Assembly: GCA_016213945.1 (NCBI GenBank)
Contig: JACQZF010000014.1
Coordinates: 1-40,122, forward strand
DNA: 40,122 bases
From: Nitrospirota bacterium
GTDB lineage: Bacteria; Nitrospirota; Thermodesulfovibrionia; UBA6902
Reading direction: 5' to 3'
A program made the translations under genes and the position numbers. Numbering within the stretch: position 1 is the first letter of the stretch; every line of letters begins with the position of its first letter. This document shows positions 23,901-32,120 of the stretch, piece after piece. The notes under the pieces were generated by a model. That model had not been told where the DNA came from. It saw only the letters and a list, made by a program, of their open reading frames with translations, and searched no databases.

Positions 23901-25163
23901 CTAACTGACAAATTTACAGCTCCCGTTTTTTATATGTTCCTCAAATTCATTCCTGAAATATTTCAGCATGCCTGTGACAACTCCCGCGGCCCCGTCTCCA
24001 AGGGGGCAAAAGGTCTTGCCTGACATTATCCATGTGACATCGGTCAGCAGTTCAATGTCCCCTTCCCTTCCCTGCCCGTTCTCTATGCGGTGAAGGACCT
24101 TTCTGAGCCATTCTGTTCCTTCTCTGCAGGGGACGCATTTGCCGCATGATTCATGTTCAAAGAATTTCAGCGCCCTGTATGTTACCTTGACCATGCACAC
24201 GGATTCATCCATGACTATTACCGCGCCTGAGCCAAGCATACTTCCGGCCTTTTGCATCGCGACAAAGTCCATCGCGCAATCTATGTTTTCGGCAGGCAGT
24301 ACCGGCGTGGAAATCCCGCCCGGTATCACGGCCTTCAATTTCTTTCCGTTCCTGGTCCCCCCGGCGTGTTTGTAAATAATGTCCTTCAGGCTTGTGCCCA
24401 TTGGAAGCTCGTATACTCCCGGTTTCTCAACGCAGCCGCTTACACTGAACAACTTGGGACCCGGGCAGTCTTTGCTTCCTATTTTGGAATAGGCTTCCCC
24501 GCCTATCTCAAGAACGTATGGAAGATTTGAAAGCGTCTCAACATTATTGACGATCGTCGGCATGCTCCACGCGCCGGCATTTACCGGAAACGGAGGCTTG
24601 TTCCTCGGCTGCCCTTTCCTGCCCTCGATTGATTCAATAAGCGCGGTCTCTTCACCGCAGATATACGCGCCAGCCCCCTGGTAAACGGCAAGGTGAAACC
24701 TCTTCCCTTTACCGAGGATATTGTCTCCTAAATAATTTTTTTCATATGCCTGCTGTATCGCCTTATTGAGGACGTCTTTTGCGTAAGGGTACTCGCCCCT
24801 GAGATATATATAGCCGTATTCAGAGCCAAGCGTGTATCCTGAGATCGCCATGCCCTCAATCAGGAGGTGCGGATTTTTTTCGAGTATCGGACGGTCCTTG
24901 AATGTGCCCGGTTCGCCCTCATCGGCATTGCATAAAAGATATTTCGGGAATTTCGGGTCTGCCACCGCGAAACTCCATTTCATGCCGGTCGGGAAACCCG
25001 CGCCGCCCCTTCCCCTGAGTCCCGCCTTCTTTACCTCTTCAAGTATGTCCTTTGGCTGCATGTCAAGGGCTTTGGATAAATTCTTGTATCCACCAGCCTT
25101 GACGTATTCGTTCACATCGGCTGAGTTGGGGTTTTCAATGTTCTTTAATAAAAATTTTTCCAT
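23901..25163 (-). CDS. nuoF: NADH-quinone oxidoreductase subunit F
   Basis: A 420-residue NADH-binding subunit with FMN and the N3 [4Fe-4S] cluster; it takes hydride from NADH and starts the electron chain. Motifs: GLRGRGGAGFPTGMKW (about 48-64, FMN/NADH site), NADEGEPGTFKDR (about 79-91), GAGAYICGEETALIESIEG (about 165-183) and ESCGKCVPCREGT with a later FCPLGDGA supplying the four cluster cysteines. Only 3 bp separate its start from the stop of the small coiled-coil gene upstream. Confidence 0.97.
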   Translation of the reverse strand: MEKFLLKNIENPNSADVNEYVKAGGYKNLSKALDMQPKDILEEVKKAGLRGRGGAGFPTGMKWSFAVADPKFPKYLLCNADEGEPGTFKDRPILEKNPHLLIEGMAISGYTLGSEYGYIYLRGEYPYAKDVLNKAIQQAYEKNYLGDNILGKGKRFHLAVYQGAGAYICGEETALIESIEGRKGQPRNKPPFPVNAGAWSMPTIVNNVETLSNLPYVLEIGGEAYSKIGSKDCPGPKLFSVSGCVEKPGVYELPMGTSLKDIIYKHAGGTRNGKKLKAVIPGGISTPVLPAENIDCAMDFVAMQKAGSMLGSGAVIVMDESVCMVKVTYRALKFFEHESCGKCVPCREGTEWLRKVLHRIENGQGREGDIELLTDVTWIMSGKTFCPLGDGAAGVVTGMLKYFRNEFEEHIKNGSCKFVS

Positions 25164-25166
25164 TGT

Positions 25167-25457
25167 TTAATGCTTTGCCCTTTCAAGCACCTTTACACGA
25201 TGTTCCATATCTTTATACAATGCTTTCATAGTAGCTCTTACTTCCTTGAGTTCAAAAGTTATTTCTTCCTTAAGCTCATCGATCTTCCTGTCGAGCACTT
25301 CGTGCCCCTCAACAACAAGCTCTATTCTTTTTTGAAACTCTTCATAAACAGCAGATGTATGTCGTTTTAATTCATCCGTCTTCTCATTGAAAGATTCCCT
25401 CAGCTTTTTTATTTCTTCTTTCAACCCGCCTAAATATTCTTTCATTTCCTTATCCAT
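25167..25457 (-). CDS. Coiled-coil protein of unknown function inside the nuo operon
   Basis: A 96-residue, highly charged, probably all-helical protein with heptad-like spacing throughout (EEIKKLRESFNEKTDELKRH, VLDRKIDELKEEITFELKEV). There is no signal peptide, no membrane segment and no cysteines. It lies between nuoE and nuoF: its ATG overlaps the nuoE TAA by one base and nuoF starts 3 bp after its stop, so it is surely co-translated. It is not one of the 14 standard subunits. It may be an assembly factor or accessory subunit of the NuoEFG module, or a generic coiled-coil gene inserted without polar effect. Confidence 0.8.
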   Translation of the reverse strand: MDKEMKEYLGGLKEEIKKLRESFNEKTDELKRHTSAVYEEFQKRIELVVEGHEVLDRKIDELKEEITFELKEVRATMKALYKDMEHRVKVLERAKH

Positions 25458-25921
25458 TACTTGTATCCTTCTAATATTTCTTCAATGCGTTTCTCTGTCA
25501 AACTATCGTAAAAATCAGTGTCCACAAGCATTGCAGGCGCGGTGCCGCAGGCGCCTATGCATTCCATTATCACAAGTGAGAACCTGCCGTCCTGGCTTAT
25601 GCCGCCCGGTTGAACACCGTATTTATTGCCGATGAAATCTACCAGCTTCTCCGCGCCCAGGATCATACATGACACGTTTGTGCAAAGCTGTATCACGTGG
25701 CGTCCCACCGGCTTGTTCTTAAACATCGCGTAAAAGGACGCTGTCCCTCTGACCTCAGCCTCAGGCAGGTTCAGGGTCTTTGAAACGCACAGCATGGCCT
25801 CATGGCTGAGCCATCCGAATTCCCTCTGCGCGATATAAAGCGACGGCAGGAGCGCGCTCCTCCTGTCAGGATATTTCACCCTTATATCGTTGATCTCTTT
25901 TAAAACAGTTTCGTTAAACAT
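25457..25921 (-). CDS. nuoE: NADH-quinone oxidoreductase subunit E
   Basis: A 154-residue thioredoxin-like [2Fe-2S] subunit (cluster N1a) that partners NuoF. The four ligands are in place: C80 and C85 (QLCTNVSC) and C121 and C125 (ECIGACG). RGTASFYAMF precedes them as usual. It is one base overlapping with the downstream coiled-coil gene, and preceded by a repeat-rich 115-bp gap after nuoD. Confidence 0.96.
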   Translation of the reverse strand: MFNETVLKEINDIRVKYPDRRSALLPSLYIAQREFGWLSHEAMLCVSKTLNLPEAEVRGTASFYAMFKNKPVGRHVIQLCTNVSCMILGAEKLVDFIGNKYGVQPGGISQDGRFSLVIMECIGACGTAPAMLVDTDFYDSLTEKRIEEILEGYK

Positions 25922-26036
25922 ATTTTAGCTTTCAGCAATCAGCCGTCAGCTTTCAGCTAAAAAACTGAAAGCTGATGATTATATATTTATATGTTAGTCT
26001 TTTGCTGACAGCCGACTGCTGATAGCTGACAGCTTT
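25922..26036. repeat. AGCTGAC/CAGCTTTC repeat cluster between nuoD and nuoE
   Basis: Multiple related units (GTCAGCTTTCAGCT, CTGAAAGCTGA, CTGACAGC, GATAGCTGACAGC) occur in both orientations in a 115-bp gap. A similar short stretch (AGCTATAAGCTGATAGCTGTAAGCT) lies between nuoB and nuoC near 27862-27890. Confidence 0.65.
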
Positions 26037-27254
26037 TTACCTGTCACACTCTCCTAACACAATATCTATGCTCCCGATATTCGCTATTATGTCCGCGATA
26101 AGCTCTCCTTCACAGAGCTTGGGCAATGCCGAAACATGCACAAAGGAAGGAGACCTTACCCTCATGCGGTATGGTTTACCCGTGCCGTCGCTTACAAAAT
26201 AAAATCCGAGTTCACCCTTCGGGACTTCTGTCGCGACGTAAATCTCTCCTTCAGGCGCTGTCTGCGGCCCTTTTGTTATAAGCACAAAATGGTGAATAAG
26301 GTGTTCCATGTCTGTAAGGACCTTGTCCTTTGCAGGCAAAATAAATTTCGGGGCGTCAGCCATGATAGGCCCTTCAGGCAGTATCTCTATGCACTGCCTT
26401 ATGATCGAATTTGACTGGCGGAACTCGTCCATCCTTACCCGGTAACGGTCGTAGATGTCGCCGTTCTTGCCCACGGGCACTTCCCATTTCACCTTGTCAT
26501 ACGCCCCGTAAGGCATTACTTTTCTAATATCGTAGGGGACGCCTGAGCCTCTTAAAGCAGGCCCGCTCAAACCCCAGTTAATTGCCTCCTCAGCGGAGAT
26601 AACCCCGATCCCCTTTGTGCGGCGCAGCCATATGCGGTTTTTGTTAATGAGGGTCTCGTACTGGTCCACACGCATTGGAAATTCGGCGGTAAATTTATAA
26701 AGGTCGTCAAGCCATTGGGGATCGACATCATTTTTCAATCCGCCGACTCGTGGATAGCTCACAGTGAGCCTCGCGCCGCAAAGCCTTTCAAACAGATCGA
26801 GGATCTTTTCTCTTTCTCTGAAACAGTAGAGGAATATCGTCATCGCGCCGATGTCAAGGGCGTGAGTGGCAAGCCACAGGAGATGGTTCGCAATACGGCT
26901 CATCTCGCCCACAATAGTCCTAATGAATTTTGTCCTCTCCGTCAGTTCAATGCCGAACAGCTTTTCCACCGCCTCGCAGTAACCGATGTTGTTTGACATT
27001 GAAGATATGTAATCAAGGCGGTCGGTGAGCGGCATTATCTGGAGGTAATTTCTGTGCTCCGCGAGTTTCTCAACGCCCCGGTGAAGATACCCGACATACG
27101 GGGTGCACTTGACGATGGTCTCTCCGTCAAGGTCCAGAACAATCCTCAAAACGCCGTGCGTGGCCGGGTGTTGGGGCCCTAATTGCAGGGTCAGCTCCTT
27201 CGTAGCCAGCCGGACACTTTCTGAGTTGTCTAAACCTTCGCTATTGTTTTTCAT
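26037..27254 (-). CDS. nuoD: NADH-quinone oxidoreductase subunit D
   Basis: A 405-residue 49-kDa-type subunit that forms the quinone-binding pocket with NuoB. Motifs: [13 protein letters not shown] (about 26-38, with the quinone-site His pair), [15 protein letters not shown] (about 57-71) and the C-terminal DIVLGECDR typical of the subunit after processing-independent folding. It is a stand-alone nuoD, not fused to nuoC. Length is normal. Confidence 0.97.
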   Translation of the reverse strand: MKNNSEGLDNSESVRLATKELTLQLGPQHPATHGVLRIVLDLDGETIVKCTPYVGYLHRGVEKLAEHRNYLQIMPLTDRLDYISSMSNNIGYCEAVEKLFGIELTERTKFIRTIVGEMSRIANHLLWLATHALDIGAMTIFLYCFREREKILDLFERLCGARLTVSYPRVGGLKNDVDPQWLDDLYKFTAEFPMRVDQYETLINKNRIWLRRTKGIGVISAEEAINWGLSGPALRGSGVPYDIRKVMPYGAYDKVKWEVPVGKNGDIYDRYRVRMDEFRQSNSIIRQCIEILPEGPIMADAPKFILPAKDKVLTDMEHLIHHFVLITKGPQTAPEGEIYVATEVPKGELGFYFVSDGTGKPYRMRVRSPSFVHVSALPKLCEGELIADIIANIGSIDIVLGECDR

Positions 27255-27328
27255 GGCACAGATTGAGCATCAAATTATAATTTTACAAATAAGAAATCAG
27301 TTTAAATTCTGTTTAAGAAAATTAAGTA

Positions 27329-27859
27329 TTAAGAAATATTCCACTCTTTGTCATGAGTGTGCAACTCTTTCAGTTCTTCAAAGCCCCTGTACTCCGCGCC
27401 TTCTTTCCCCTTCAAAGGATAATCTTTCCGGAGAGGGAACCCTTCCCAGTCATCAGGCATAAGTATACGCCGCAAATCAGGATGCCCGTTAAAAATGATC
27501 CCGTACATGTCGCAGGCCTCTCTCTCATGCCAGTTGGCGCCGTTCCAGATCGGCACAACGCTGTCAACGGTCGGGTTATCTTCCGGTATCAAGGCCTTTA
27601 AGATAATCCTGTGATTATGTTTAATGGAGTAAAGGTTGTAAATCACCTCAAAACGAAATTTCCTGTCAGGATAATCAACTCCGCACAGATCAGCTAAAAA
27701 ATTCATGCTGACATCCGGGTCTTCATAAAGGTAGCGGCACATGTCGGTGATCCTTTCCGCCTTTACGCTTACAAAGACCTGGTCCCTGAAGCCCGTAATG
27801 TCCGCAACATCAAGCGGAAATTTTTCTCTGATCTTATTTGCTATATCTAACGGTTCCAT
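27329..27859 (-). CDS. nuoC: NADH-quinone oxidoreductase subunit C
   Basis: A 176-residue 30-kDa-type subunit of the peripheral arm. Family motifs: FEVIYNLYS (about 70), the signature WHEREACDMYGIIFNGHPDLRRILMPDDW split over about 112-140, and GFPLRKDYPL (about 141-150). It is separate from nuoD. The 74-bp gap to nuoD is AT-rich and shows no clear element. Confidence 0.97.
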   Translation of the reverse strand: MEPLDIANKIREKFPLDVADITGFRDQVFVSVKAERITDMCRYLYEDPDVSMNFLADLCGVDYPDRKFRFEVIYNLYSIKHNHRIILKALIPEDNPTVDSVVPIWNGANWHEREACDMYGIIFNGHPDLRRILMPDDWEGFPLRKDYPLKGKEGAEYRGFEELKELHTHDKEWNIS

Positions 27860-27899
27860 TTTATTAGCTATAAGCTGATAGCTGTAAGCTATGAGCTTT

Positions 27900-28418
27900 T
27901 CATCTCCACGGACTCCACCTGAAATATTCCTTTTCCATCTTGTCCTGAAGCTTTATCAACCCCTCCATCAGGGCTTCCGGCCTCGGTGGACAACCGGGGA
28001 CATAAACATCTACCGGTAAAAATGAGTCGCATCCCTGGACGACCGAGTAGGTATTGAATATACCGCCGGAACATGCGCAACTGCCCATTGCGATCACGTA
28101 GCGCGGCTCCGGCATCTGGTCATAAACCCTTCTCACAACAGGGGCCATTTTCTTTGTCACCGTGCCTGCGATAATAATAACGTCGGATTGTCTCGGAGAG
28201 GCGCGGAACACGATCCCGAAACGGTCCAGGTCATAATGGCTTGCGCCGGTTGCCATCATTTCAATGGCGCAGCAGGCAAGGCCGAAGGTCATGGGCCATA
28301 GAGAGTTTTTCCTTCCCCAGTTAATGACCTTGTCGAGGGAGGTAATGATGGTGTTGCCTCCCGGTATAATCTTTGTGCCTTCTTCAACTTCTATTAAATC
28401 CGTTCCCGGTATTATCAT
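27900..28418 (-). CDS. nuoB: NADH-quinone oxidoreductase subunit B
   Basis: A 172-residue subunit holding the terminal [4Fe-4S] cluster N2, which reduces quinone. The four cysteine ligands are visible: the tandem Cys pair in [10 protein letters not shown] (about 49-50), GSCACSGG (about 113) and [10 protein letters not shown] (about 143). Length and motif order are standard. Preceded by a short repeat-like gap (28419-28515) after nuoA. Confidence 0.97.
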   Translation of the reverse strand: MIIPGTDLIEVEEGTKIIPGGNTIITSLDKVINWGRKNSLWPMTFGLACCAIEMMATGASHYDLDRFGIVFRASPRQSDVIIIAGTVTKKMAPVVRRVYDQMPEPRYVIAMGSCACSGGIFNTYSVVQGCDSFLPVDVYVPGCPPRPEALMEGLIKLQDKMEKEYFRWSPWR

Positions 28419-28424
28419 CTAATG

Positions 28425-28512
28425 AACCTTCGTAATTCGTGATGCGTAATGAGTAATGTGTAATGGATATTTTGTTCAAACACTTTACGCATTACGCTTA
28501 ACGCTTCACGGT
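28425..28512. repeat. TAATGCGTAA-type inverted repeat between nuoA and nuoB
   Basis: The left half (CGTAATTCGTGATGCGTAATGAGTAATG) and right half (TTACGCATTACGCTTAACGCTTCACG) are imperfect inverted copies, so the gap can fold into a long hairpin. Confidence 0.6.
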
Positions 28513-28515
28513 TTT

Positions 28516-28887
28516 TCATTCCCACTCGAACGCGCCCTTCTTCCAGACATATATATAGCCGACTAAGAGTATGAACATAAACAGCATCATTTCTACAAAG
28601 CCGAATATTCCGAGTTTATCATAAGCTACGGCCCACGGATAGAGGAAAACCGCTTCAACGTCGAACACGACAAAGAGCATGGCAATGATATAAAACTTTA
28701 CGGAAAATTTGTATCGCGGTTCGCCGACAGGGGGGTTGCCTGATTCATAAGGGAATAGCTTTTGTGTATATGGTCTCTTAGGCCTGACAAGGATTCCAAT
28801 CACCAGGGAGCCCAGCCCGATGAATAACGCAATCAGCACAATGATTACAACCGGGAAATAATCTGATGGAATAAATGTTCCTGGCAT
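28516..28887 (-). CDS. nuoA: NADH-quinone oxidoreductase subunit A
   Basis: A 123-residue three-helix membrane subunit, first gene of the complex I operon. Motifs: RPKRPYTQKLFPYESGNPPVGEPR split over about 33-58 (the quinone-cavity loop) and FYIIAMLFVVFDVEAVFLYPWA (about 65-86). No Shine-Dalgarno is visible. A strong promoter (TTGACA-N18-TATAAA) ends 10 bases before the ATG, so the mRNA would have about four leader bases. Confidence 0.96.
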   Translation of the reverse strand: MPGTFIPSDYFPVVIIVLIALFIGLGSLVIGILVRPKRPYTQKLFPYESGNPPVGEPRYKFSVKFYIIAMLFVVFDVEAVFLYPWAVAYDKLGIFGFVEMMLFMFILLVGYIYVWKKGAFEWE

Positions 28888-28897
28888 AACGCTGTTT

Positions 28898-28927
28898 TTT
28901 ATACAAAAAAACAGGCACCCTTGTCAA
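28898..28927 (-). promoter_or_regulatory. Probable promoter of the nuo operon (near-leaderless)
   Basis: On the minus strand TTGACA (28927-28922), 18-bp spacer, TATAAA (28903-28898). A start near 28891 would give a leader of about four bases before the nuoA ATG at 28887. Confidence 0.6.
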
Positions 28928-29201
28928 ATTAATCTTGTTAATCGTTCTATAACGCCTGCAGAAAATGAGTAAATAAATGCCGCAGCAAGCTGCAATGTAT
29001 CAAAGCCAAGCAACTATAAACATTGTCATTCCGGCTTGTCCGGAATCTTTCTTAAGAAGGATTGCCGACAAGCGGCAATGACAACACGAAACAACGAAGT
29101 GTTTAAACCCCAAGGACAAAAGGCGCTTTATAAGAAAATGAAATCCTTTAATTTTGTCCTTTTAAAAATTTTAAAAGCATCCTATAATACTCCCATAAAT
29201 T
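28928..29201. other. Divergent intergenic region between nuoA and the heme kinase, with REP-like element
   Basis: No gene is seen. It contains the REP-like palindrome at 29025-29082 (GTCATTCCGGCTTGTCCGGAAT and ATTGCCGACAAGCGGCAATGAC). The flank CAAGCAACTATAAACATTGTCATTCCGG resembles 32515-32545. A TATAAT at 29183-29188 lies 13 bases before the kinase ATG. Confidence 0.7.
29025..29082. repeat. REP-like element upstream of the heme kinase
   Basis: Two hairpins: ATTCCGGCTTGTCCGGAAT and ATTGCCGACAAGCGGCAAT, with outer GTCATT and AATGAC. Same family as the elements in the nuo gaps. Confidence 0.8.
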
Positions 29202-30803
29202 ATGAAGACTATCTTCAACTTCAGGAACCCCGAAAAATCTATTGCGACAAAACTCGTCATTGCAATCGGCCTGCTGATGATCATCGTAAGCTTTATCTTC
29301 TGGTATGCCATACTGAAGAAACAGGAAAAGGACATCAGATCTATCGCCGTAAAATACGGCGGCTCCTTCGTGAATTTTACAAAAGACAGCATTCATCACA
29401 GCCTGCTGACTTTCCAGCGTGAAGAGACTCAGCGGGTGCTTGAAACTCTCGCCACGCCTGAGGGCGTCAGGAGAGTAAGAATATATAATCATGAAGGCAC
29501 CATACTTTTCTGCTCGCACAAACAAAGCGTCGGCCAGATTATCGATAAAAACTCTGTTGCATGCAAAGGGTGCCATGTTGAACCCGCGAAGTCTCCGGCA
29601 CTTCTGCAAACGCCTCAAATATGGTCTGTTTACAAGGACAAAGGCGCCACCCACCTTAAAATCGTTGGCGCCATCCCGAATGGACCAGACTGTTATACGG
29701 CGAGTTGTCACGCGCATCCGAAAGAGCAGAACACCCTCGGATTTGTCGAGGCAGACCTGTCACTTGCGTTTCTTGACGAAGCACTCTTTAAGCAGGGCCT
29801 CGCCCTTACAGCTTACGTTGTAATATTCGTCATTGCAGTGTCGGTGTTCCTCGGCATAATTATCTACAAGATCGTTTCCAGGCCTGTCAGAGACTTAGTC
29901 AGCGGCATGGAGGAAGTCGCGGGCGGCAACCTCGATTACTCCGTCTCAATAAAATCCGCAGATGAGATGGGGGTGCTGGCCCAGACATTTAACTCTATGA
30001 TCAAAGACCTGAAGGCGGCACGGGACCAGAGTGAAAAATTTACCCAGACACTTGAAGCGGAAGTAGCCAGGAAGACCGAAGAGATCCAGAAGACCCACAC
30101 TAATCTCATGCAGACTGAAAAACTCGCCTCCCTCGGCAGAATGGCCGCAGGCGTAGCGCATGAAATAAACAACCCTTTGACAGGAGTAGTAACCTTTGCG
30201 TATCTGTTGAAGAAGCGTTTCCCGCCGAACAGTCTTGAGTCAGAAGACCTCAATGTAATTATTGAACAGGCGGAGAGGTGTTCAAAGATAATAAAGAACC
30301 TTCTGACCTTTGCGCGCGCGACGCCTTCTGAAAAAGGAAAGGTCAGCATAAACGACATACTGAGCCGGACCATATTCATGGTGCAGAACCAGGAGAAATT
30401 CCACCACATCAAGTTCAATATAAACCTGGAGACTTTCCAGTTTATAATTGTCGGCGACCCGTCGCAATTCCAGCAGATATTCCTGAACATGTTCATCAAC
30501 GCGGCGGACGCCATGAACGGCAGGGGCAACATATTTGTTTCAACGCGCAGGATGACTGAAAACAATAAAGCCTATGTGGAGATAGAATTTACTGACGAGG
30601 GAAGCGGTATAAAAGAAGAGGACATGCCAAAGCTCTTTGAGCCGTTCTTTACAACGAAGCCTGTAGGGAAGGGCACGGGGCTTGGACTTTCCGTCAGCCA
30701 CGGTATCGTTAAACATTTGGGCGGCTATATCAAGGTGCAAAGCGCCGTTGGCAAAGGTACAAGCTTTTTTGTTAGACTACCTTTAGCGGAAGAGGGAAAA
30801 TGA
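29202..30803 (+). CDS. Heme c-binding sensor histidine kinase
   Basis: A 533-residue membrane kinase. TM1 about 16-37, a periplasmic sensor domain (38-200), TM2 about 201-222, HAMP (222-275), a coiled coil, HisKA with LASLGRMAAGVAHEINNPLTG (His320), and a HATPase_c domain with NAADAM, DEGSGI and GKGTGLGLS. The sensor has CKGCH (121-125) and CYTASCH (164-170, an unusual CX4CH spacing), so it probably binds one or two c-type hemes and senses redox state or a gas. It overlaps the receiver gene by four bases and is divergent from nuoA. TATAAT 13 bases before the ATG suggests a very short leader. Confidence 0.88.
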   Translation: MKTIFNFRNPEKSIATKLVIAIGLLMIIVSFIFWYAILKKQEKDIRSIAVKYGGSFVNFTKDSIHHSLLTFQREETQRVLETLATPEGVRRVRIYNHEGTILFCSHKQSVGQIIDKNSVACKGCHVEPAKSPALLQTPQIWSVYKDKGATHLKIVGAIPNGPDCYTASCHAHPKEQNTLGFVEADLSLAFLDEALFKQGLALTAYVVIFVIAVSVFLGIIIYKIVSRPVRDLVSGMEEVAGGNLDYSVSIKSADEMGVLAQTFNSMIKDLKAARDQSEKFTQTLEAEVARKTEEIQKTHTNLMQTEKLASLGRMAAGVAHEINNPLTGVVTFAYLLKKRFPPNSLESEDLNVIIEQAERCSKIIKNLLTFARATPSEKGKVSINDILSRTIFMVQNQEKFHHIKFNINLETFQFIIVGDPSQFQQIFLNMFINAADAMNGRGNIFVSTRRMTENNKAYVEIEFTDEGSGIKEEDMPKLFEPFFTTKPVGKGTGLGLSVSHGIVKHLGGYIKVQSAVGKGTSFFVRLPLAEEGK

Positions 30804-31180
30804 AAAAAATACTGGTAATTGACGACGAAGCGATTGTAAGGACAAGCTGCGAAAGGGCCCTTGGACCGGAAGGCTATGAAGTGAAAACAGTGGCCAGCGG
30901 CAGGGAGGGAGTTGATCTCCTCAGGAAAGAGTCTTTCGGACTGGTACTGCTTGACCTGAAGATGCCTGACATGGACGGTATCGAGGTTTTAAACCTGATC
31001 AACACAAACTGGCCGAATACCAAGGTCGTAATGGTCACTGGTTACAGCACCGTCGAGACCGCGGTGCAGGCCCTGAGACTTGGCGCGTATAATTTTATTG
31101 AAAAACCATTTACCCCCGATACGCTGGTTGCTGCTGTCAAAGAGGTTTTTGAAAATTCAGGGGACATTAAAAAGGATTAA
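30800..31180 (+). CDS. CheY-like response regulator receiver
   Basis: A 126-residue single receiver domain without an output domain. Conserved sites: acidic DD (8-9), phospho-acceptor Asp52 in LLDLKMPDMDG, Thr80 in VTGYS and Lys102 in EKPF. Its start overlaps the heme kinase stop (ATGA), so it is the likely partner. A receiver alone must act through protein contacts; the DRTGG and ATPase proteins just downstream are candidate partners by position. Confidence 0.92.
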   Translation: MKKILVIDDEAIVRTSCERALGPEGYEVKTVASGREGVDLLRKESFGLVLLDLKMPDMDGIEVLNLINTNWPNTKVVMVTGYSTVETAVQALRLGAYNFIEKPFTPDTLVAAVKEVFENSGDIKKD

Positions 31181-31231
31181 GGAGGAGGGCATCTTTTTCA
31201 TCCTTCGGCCTTCATCATTAATTAGAAAAAA

Positions 31232-31582
31232 ATGACTCTCAAAAAAATAGCAGAGATCCTTGACGCAACAATTATTTCAGATTCAGATGATTTGAACGTA
31301 CAAATCCTAAACGCGTGCAGCGCCGACATGATGAGCGCCGTGCTGTATTACCACACCCCGAATTCCCTGCTCATAACCGGACTGACCCAGCCGCATGTTA
31401 TCAGGACCGCTGAAATCGCAGGCATAAAGACCATAGTGTTCGTCCTGAACAAAAAGCCTGACGCTCTCACTATCGACCTGGCCAAACAAAAGAAGATCCC
31501 CCTCCTCAGCACTCCGTGCTGCATGTACACCGCGTCGGGAAGATTGTTCAGCGCAGGCCTGCCGGGCTGTCTGACCAAATAA
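31232..31582 (+). CDS. DRTGG domain protein (first copy)
   Basis: A 116-residue protein resembling the stand-alone DRTGG proteins (MTLKKIAEILDATIIS..., CSADMMSAVLYY, LLITGLTQPHVIRTAEIAGI, LLSTPCCMYTASGRLFSAGL) that occur in clostridial and related clusters with anti-sigma-like ATPases, PHP proteins and NuoE/NuoF-like or [FeFe]-hydrogenase subunits. The domain is named for a motif in CBS-DRTGG and BioD-like proteins and may bind nucleotides. Its precise role is unknown. Several Cys (two adjacent in PCCMY) could respond to redox. It starts 51 bp after the receiver and ends one base before the ATPase gene. Confidence 0.8.
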   Translation: MTLKKIAEILDATIISDSDDLNVQILNACSADMMSAVLYYHTPNSLLITGLTQPHVIRTAEIAGIKTIVFVLNKKPDALTIDLAKQKKIPLLSTPCCMYTASGRLFSAGLPGCLTK

Positions 31583-31583
31583 G

Positions 31584-32021
31584 ATGGCTTTAAATATAAC
31601 TGAAAATATAGACGGTATTTTTCAATTGATCGGAGGGAATTTTTCAACCGCCGGTGAGGCCTCCACCCAGTTGAAACATAAACTTGCGGAAATCGGGGTT
31701 GATGAAGAAATTATCAGGCGCGCAACCATAGCGACCTTTGAGGCTGAGATGAACGTAATAATATACGCGGCCGCGGGCTGGCTTCATTATTACATCACCC
31801 CTGGAAGCATAAAAATAAGAATAGAGGACATGGGTCCCGGCATAGAAAATATTGAACTGGCAATGCAGGAAGGCTATTCCACGGCGCCTGAATGGGTGAG
31901 GGAAATGGGCTGGGGCGCGGGCATGGGGCTGCCGAACATGAAAAAAAATTCCGATACATTTACAGTCGACTCGGTTGTCGGCGAAGGCACCACCGTGGAG
32001 ATGGTCATAAATTTTCCGTAG
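31584..32021 (+). CDS. Anti-sigma regulatory factor-type ATPase (HATPase_c, RsbW-like)
   Basis: A 145-residue GHKL-fold ATP-binding protein of the serine-kinase/anti-sigma type. Motifs: an N-box region EAEMNVIIYA, G1 box IEDMGPGI, ELAMQEGYSTAPEWVREMG in the ATP lid and GAGMGLPNMKKNSD (G2), ending VGEGTTV. This subfamily is the usual companion of DRTGG proteins. It may phosphorylate or sequester a partner in response to the heme kinase/receiver. No sigma factor or anti-anti-sigma gene is in the window. One base separates it from the first DRTGG gene. Confidence 0.88.
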   Translation: MALNITENIDGIFQLIGGNFSTAGEASTQLKHKLAEIGVDEEIIRRATIATFEAEMNVIIYAAAGWLHYYITPGSIKIRIEDMGPGIENIELAMQEGYSTAPEWVREMGWGAGMGLPNMKKNSDTFTVDSVVGEGTTVEMVINFP

Positions 32022-32025
32022 TTAA

Positions 32026-32099
32026 TAAATCCCCCTTTATCCCCCTTTTTTAAAGGGGGACTATCTTCCCCTCTTTGGCAAAGAGGGGAGAGGGGAGAT
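32026..32099. repeat. SPLDKGG-related dispersed repeat between ATPase and second DRTGG gene
   Basis: CCCCCTTTATCCCCC...AAAGGGGGACTATCTTCCCCTC...GAGGGGAGAGGGGAGA: G-rich and C-rich inverted blocks related to the repeats at 1699 and 21175. It forms two nested hairpins in the 99-bp gap. Confidence 0.65.
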
Positions 32100-32120
32100 T
32101 ATATAAAAGGGAGAACCGAT

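Noticed and set aside
16435-29082. CRISPR array or transcription terminators for the intergenic hairpins in the nuo operon
   Set aside because: The repeats are single, not regularly spaced, differ in type and lack U-tracts. REP-like elements explain them better.
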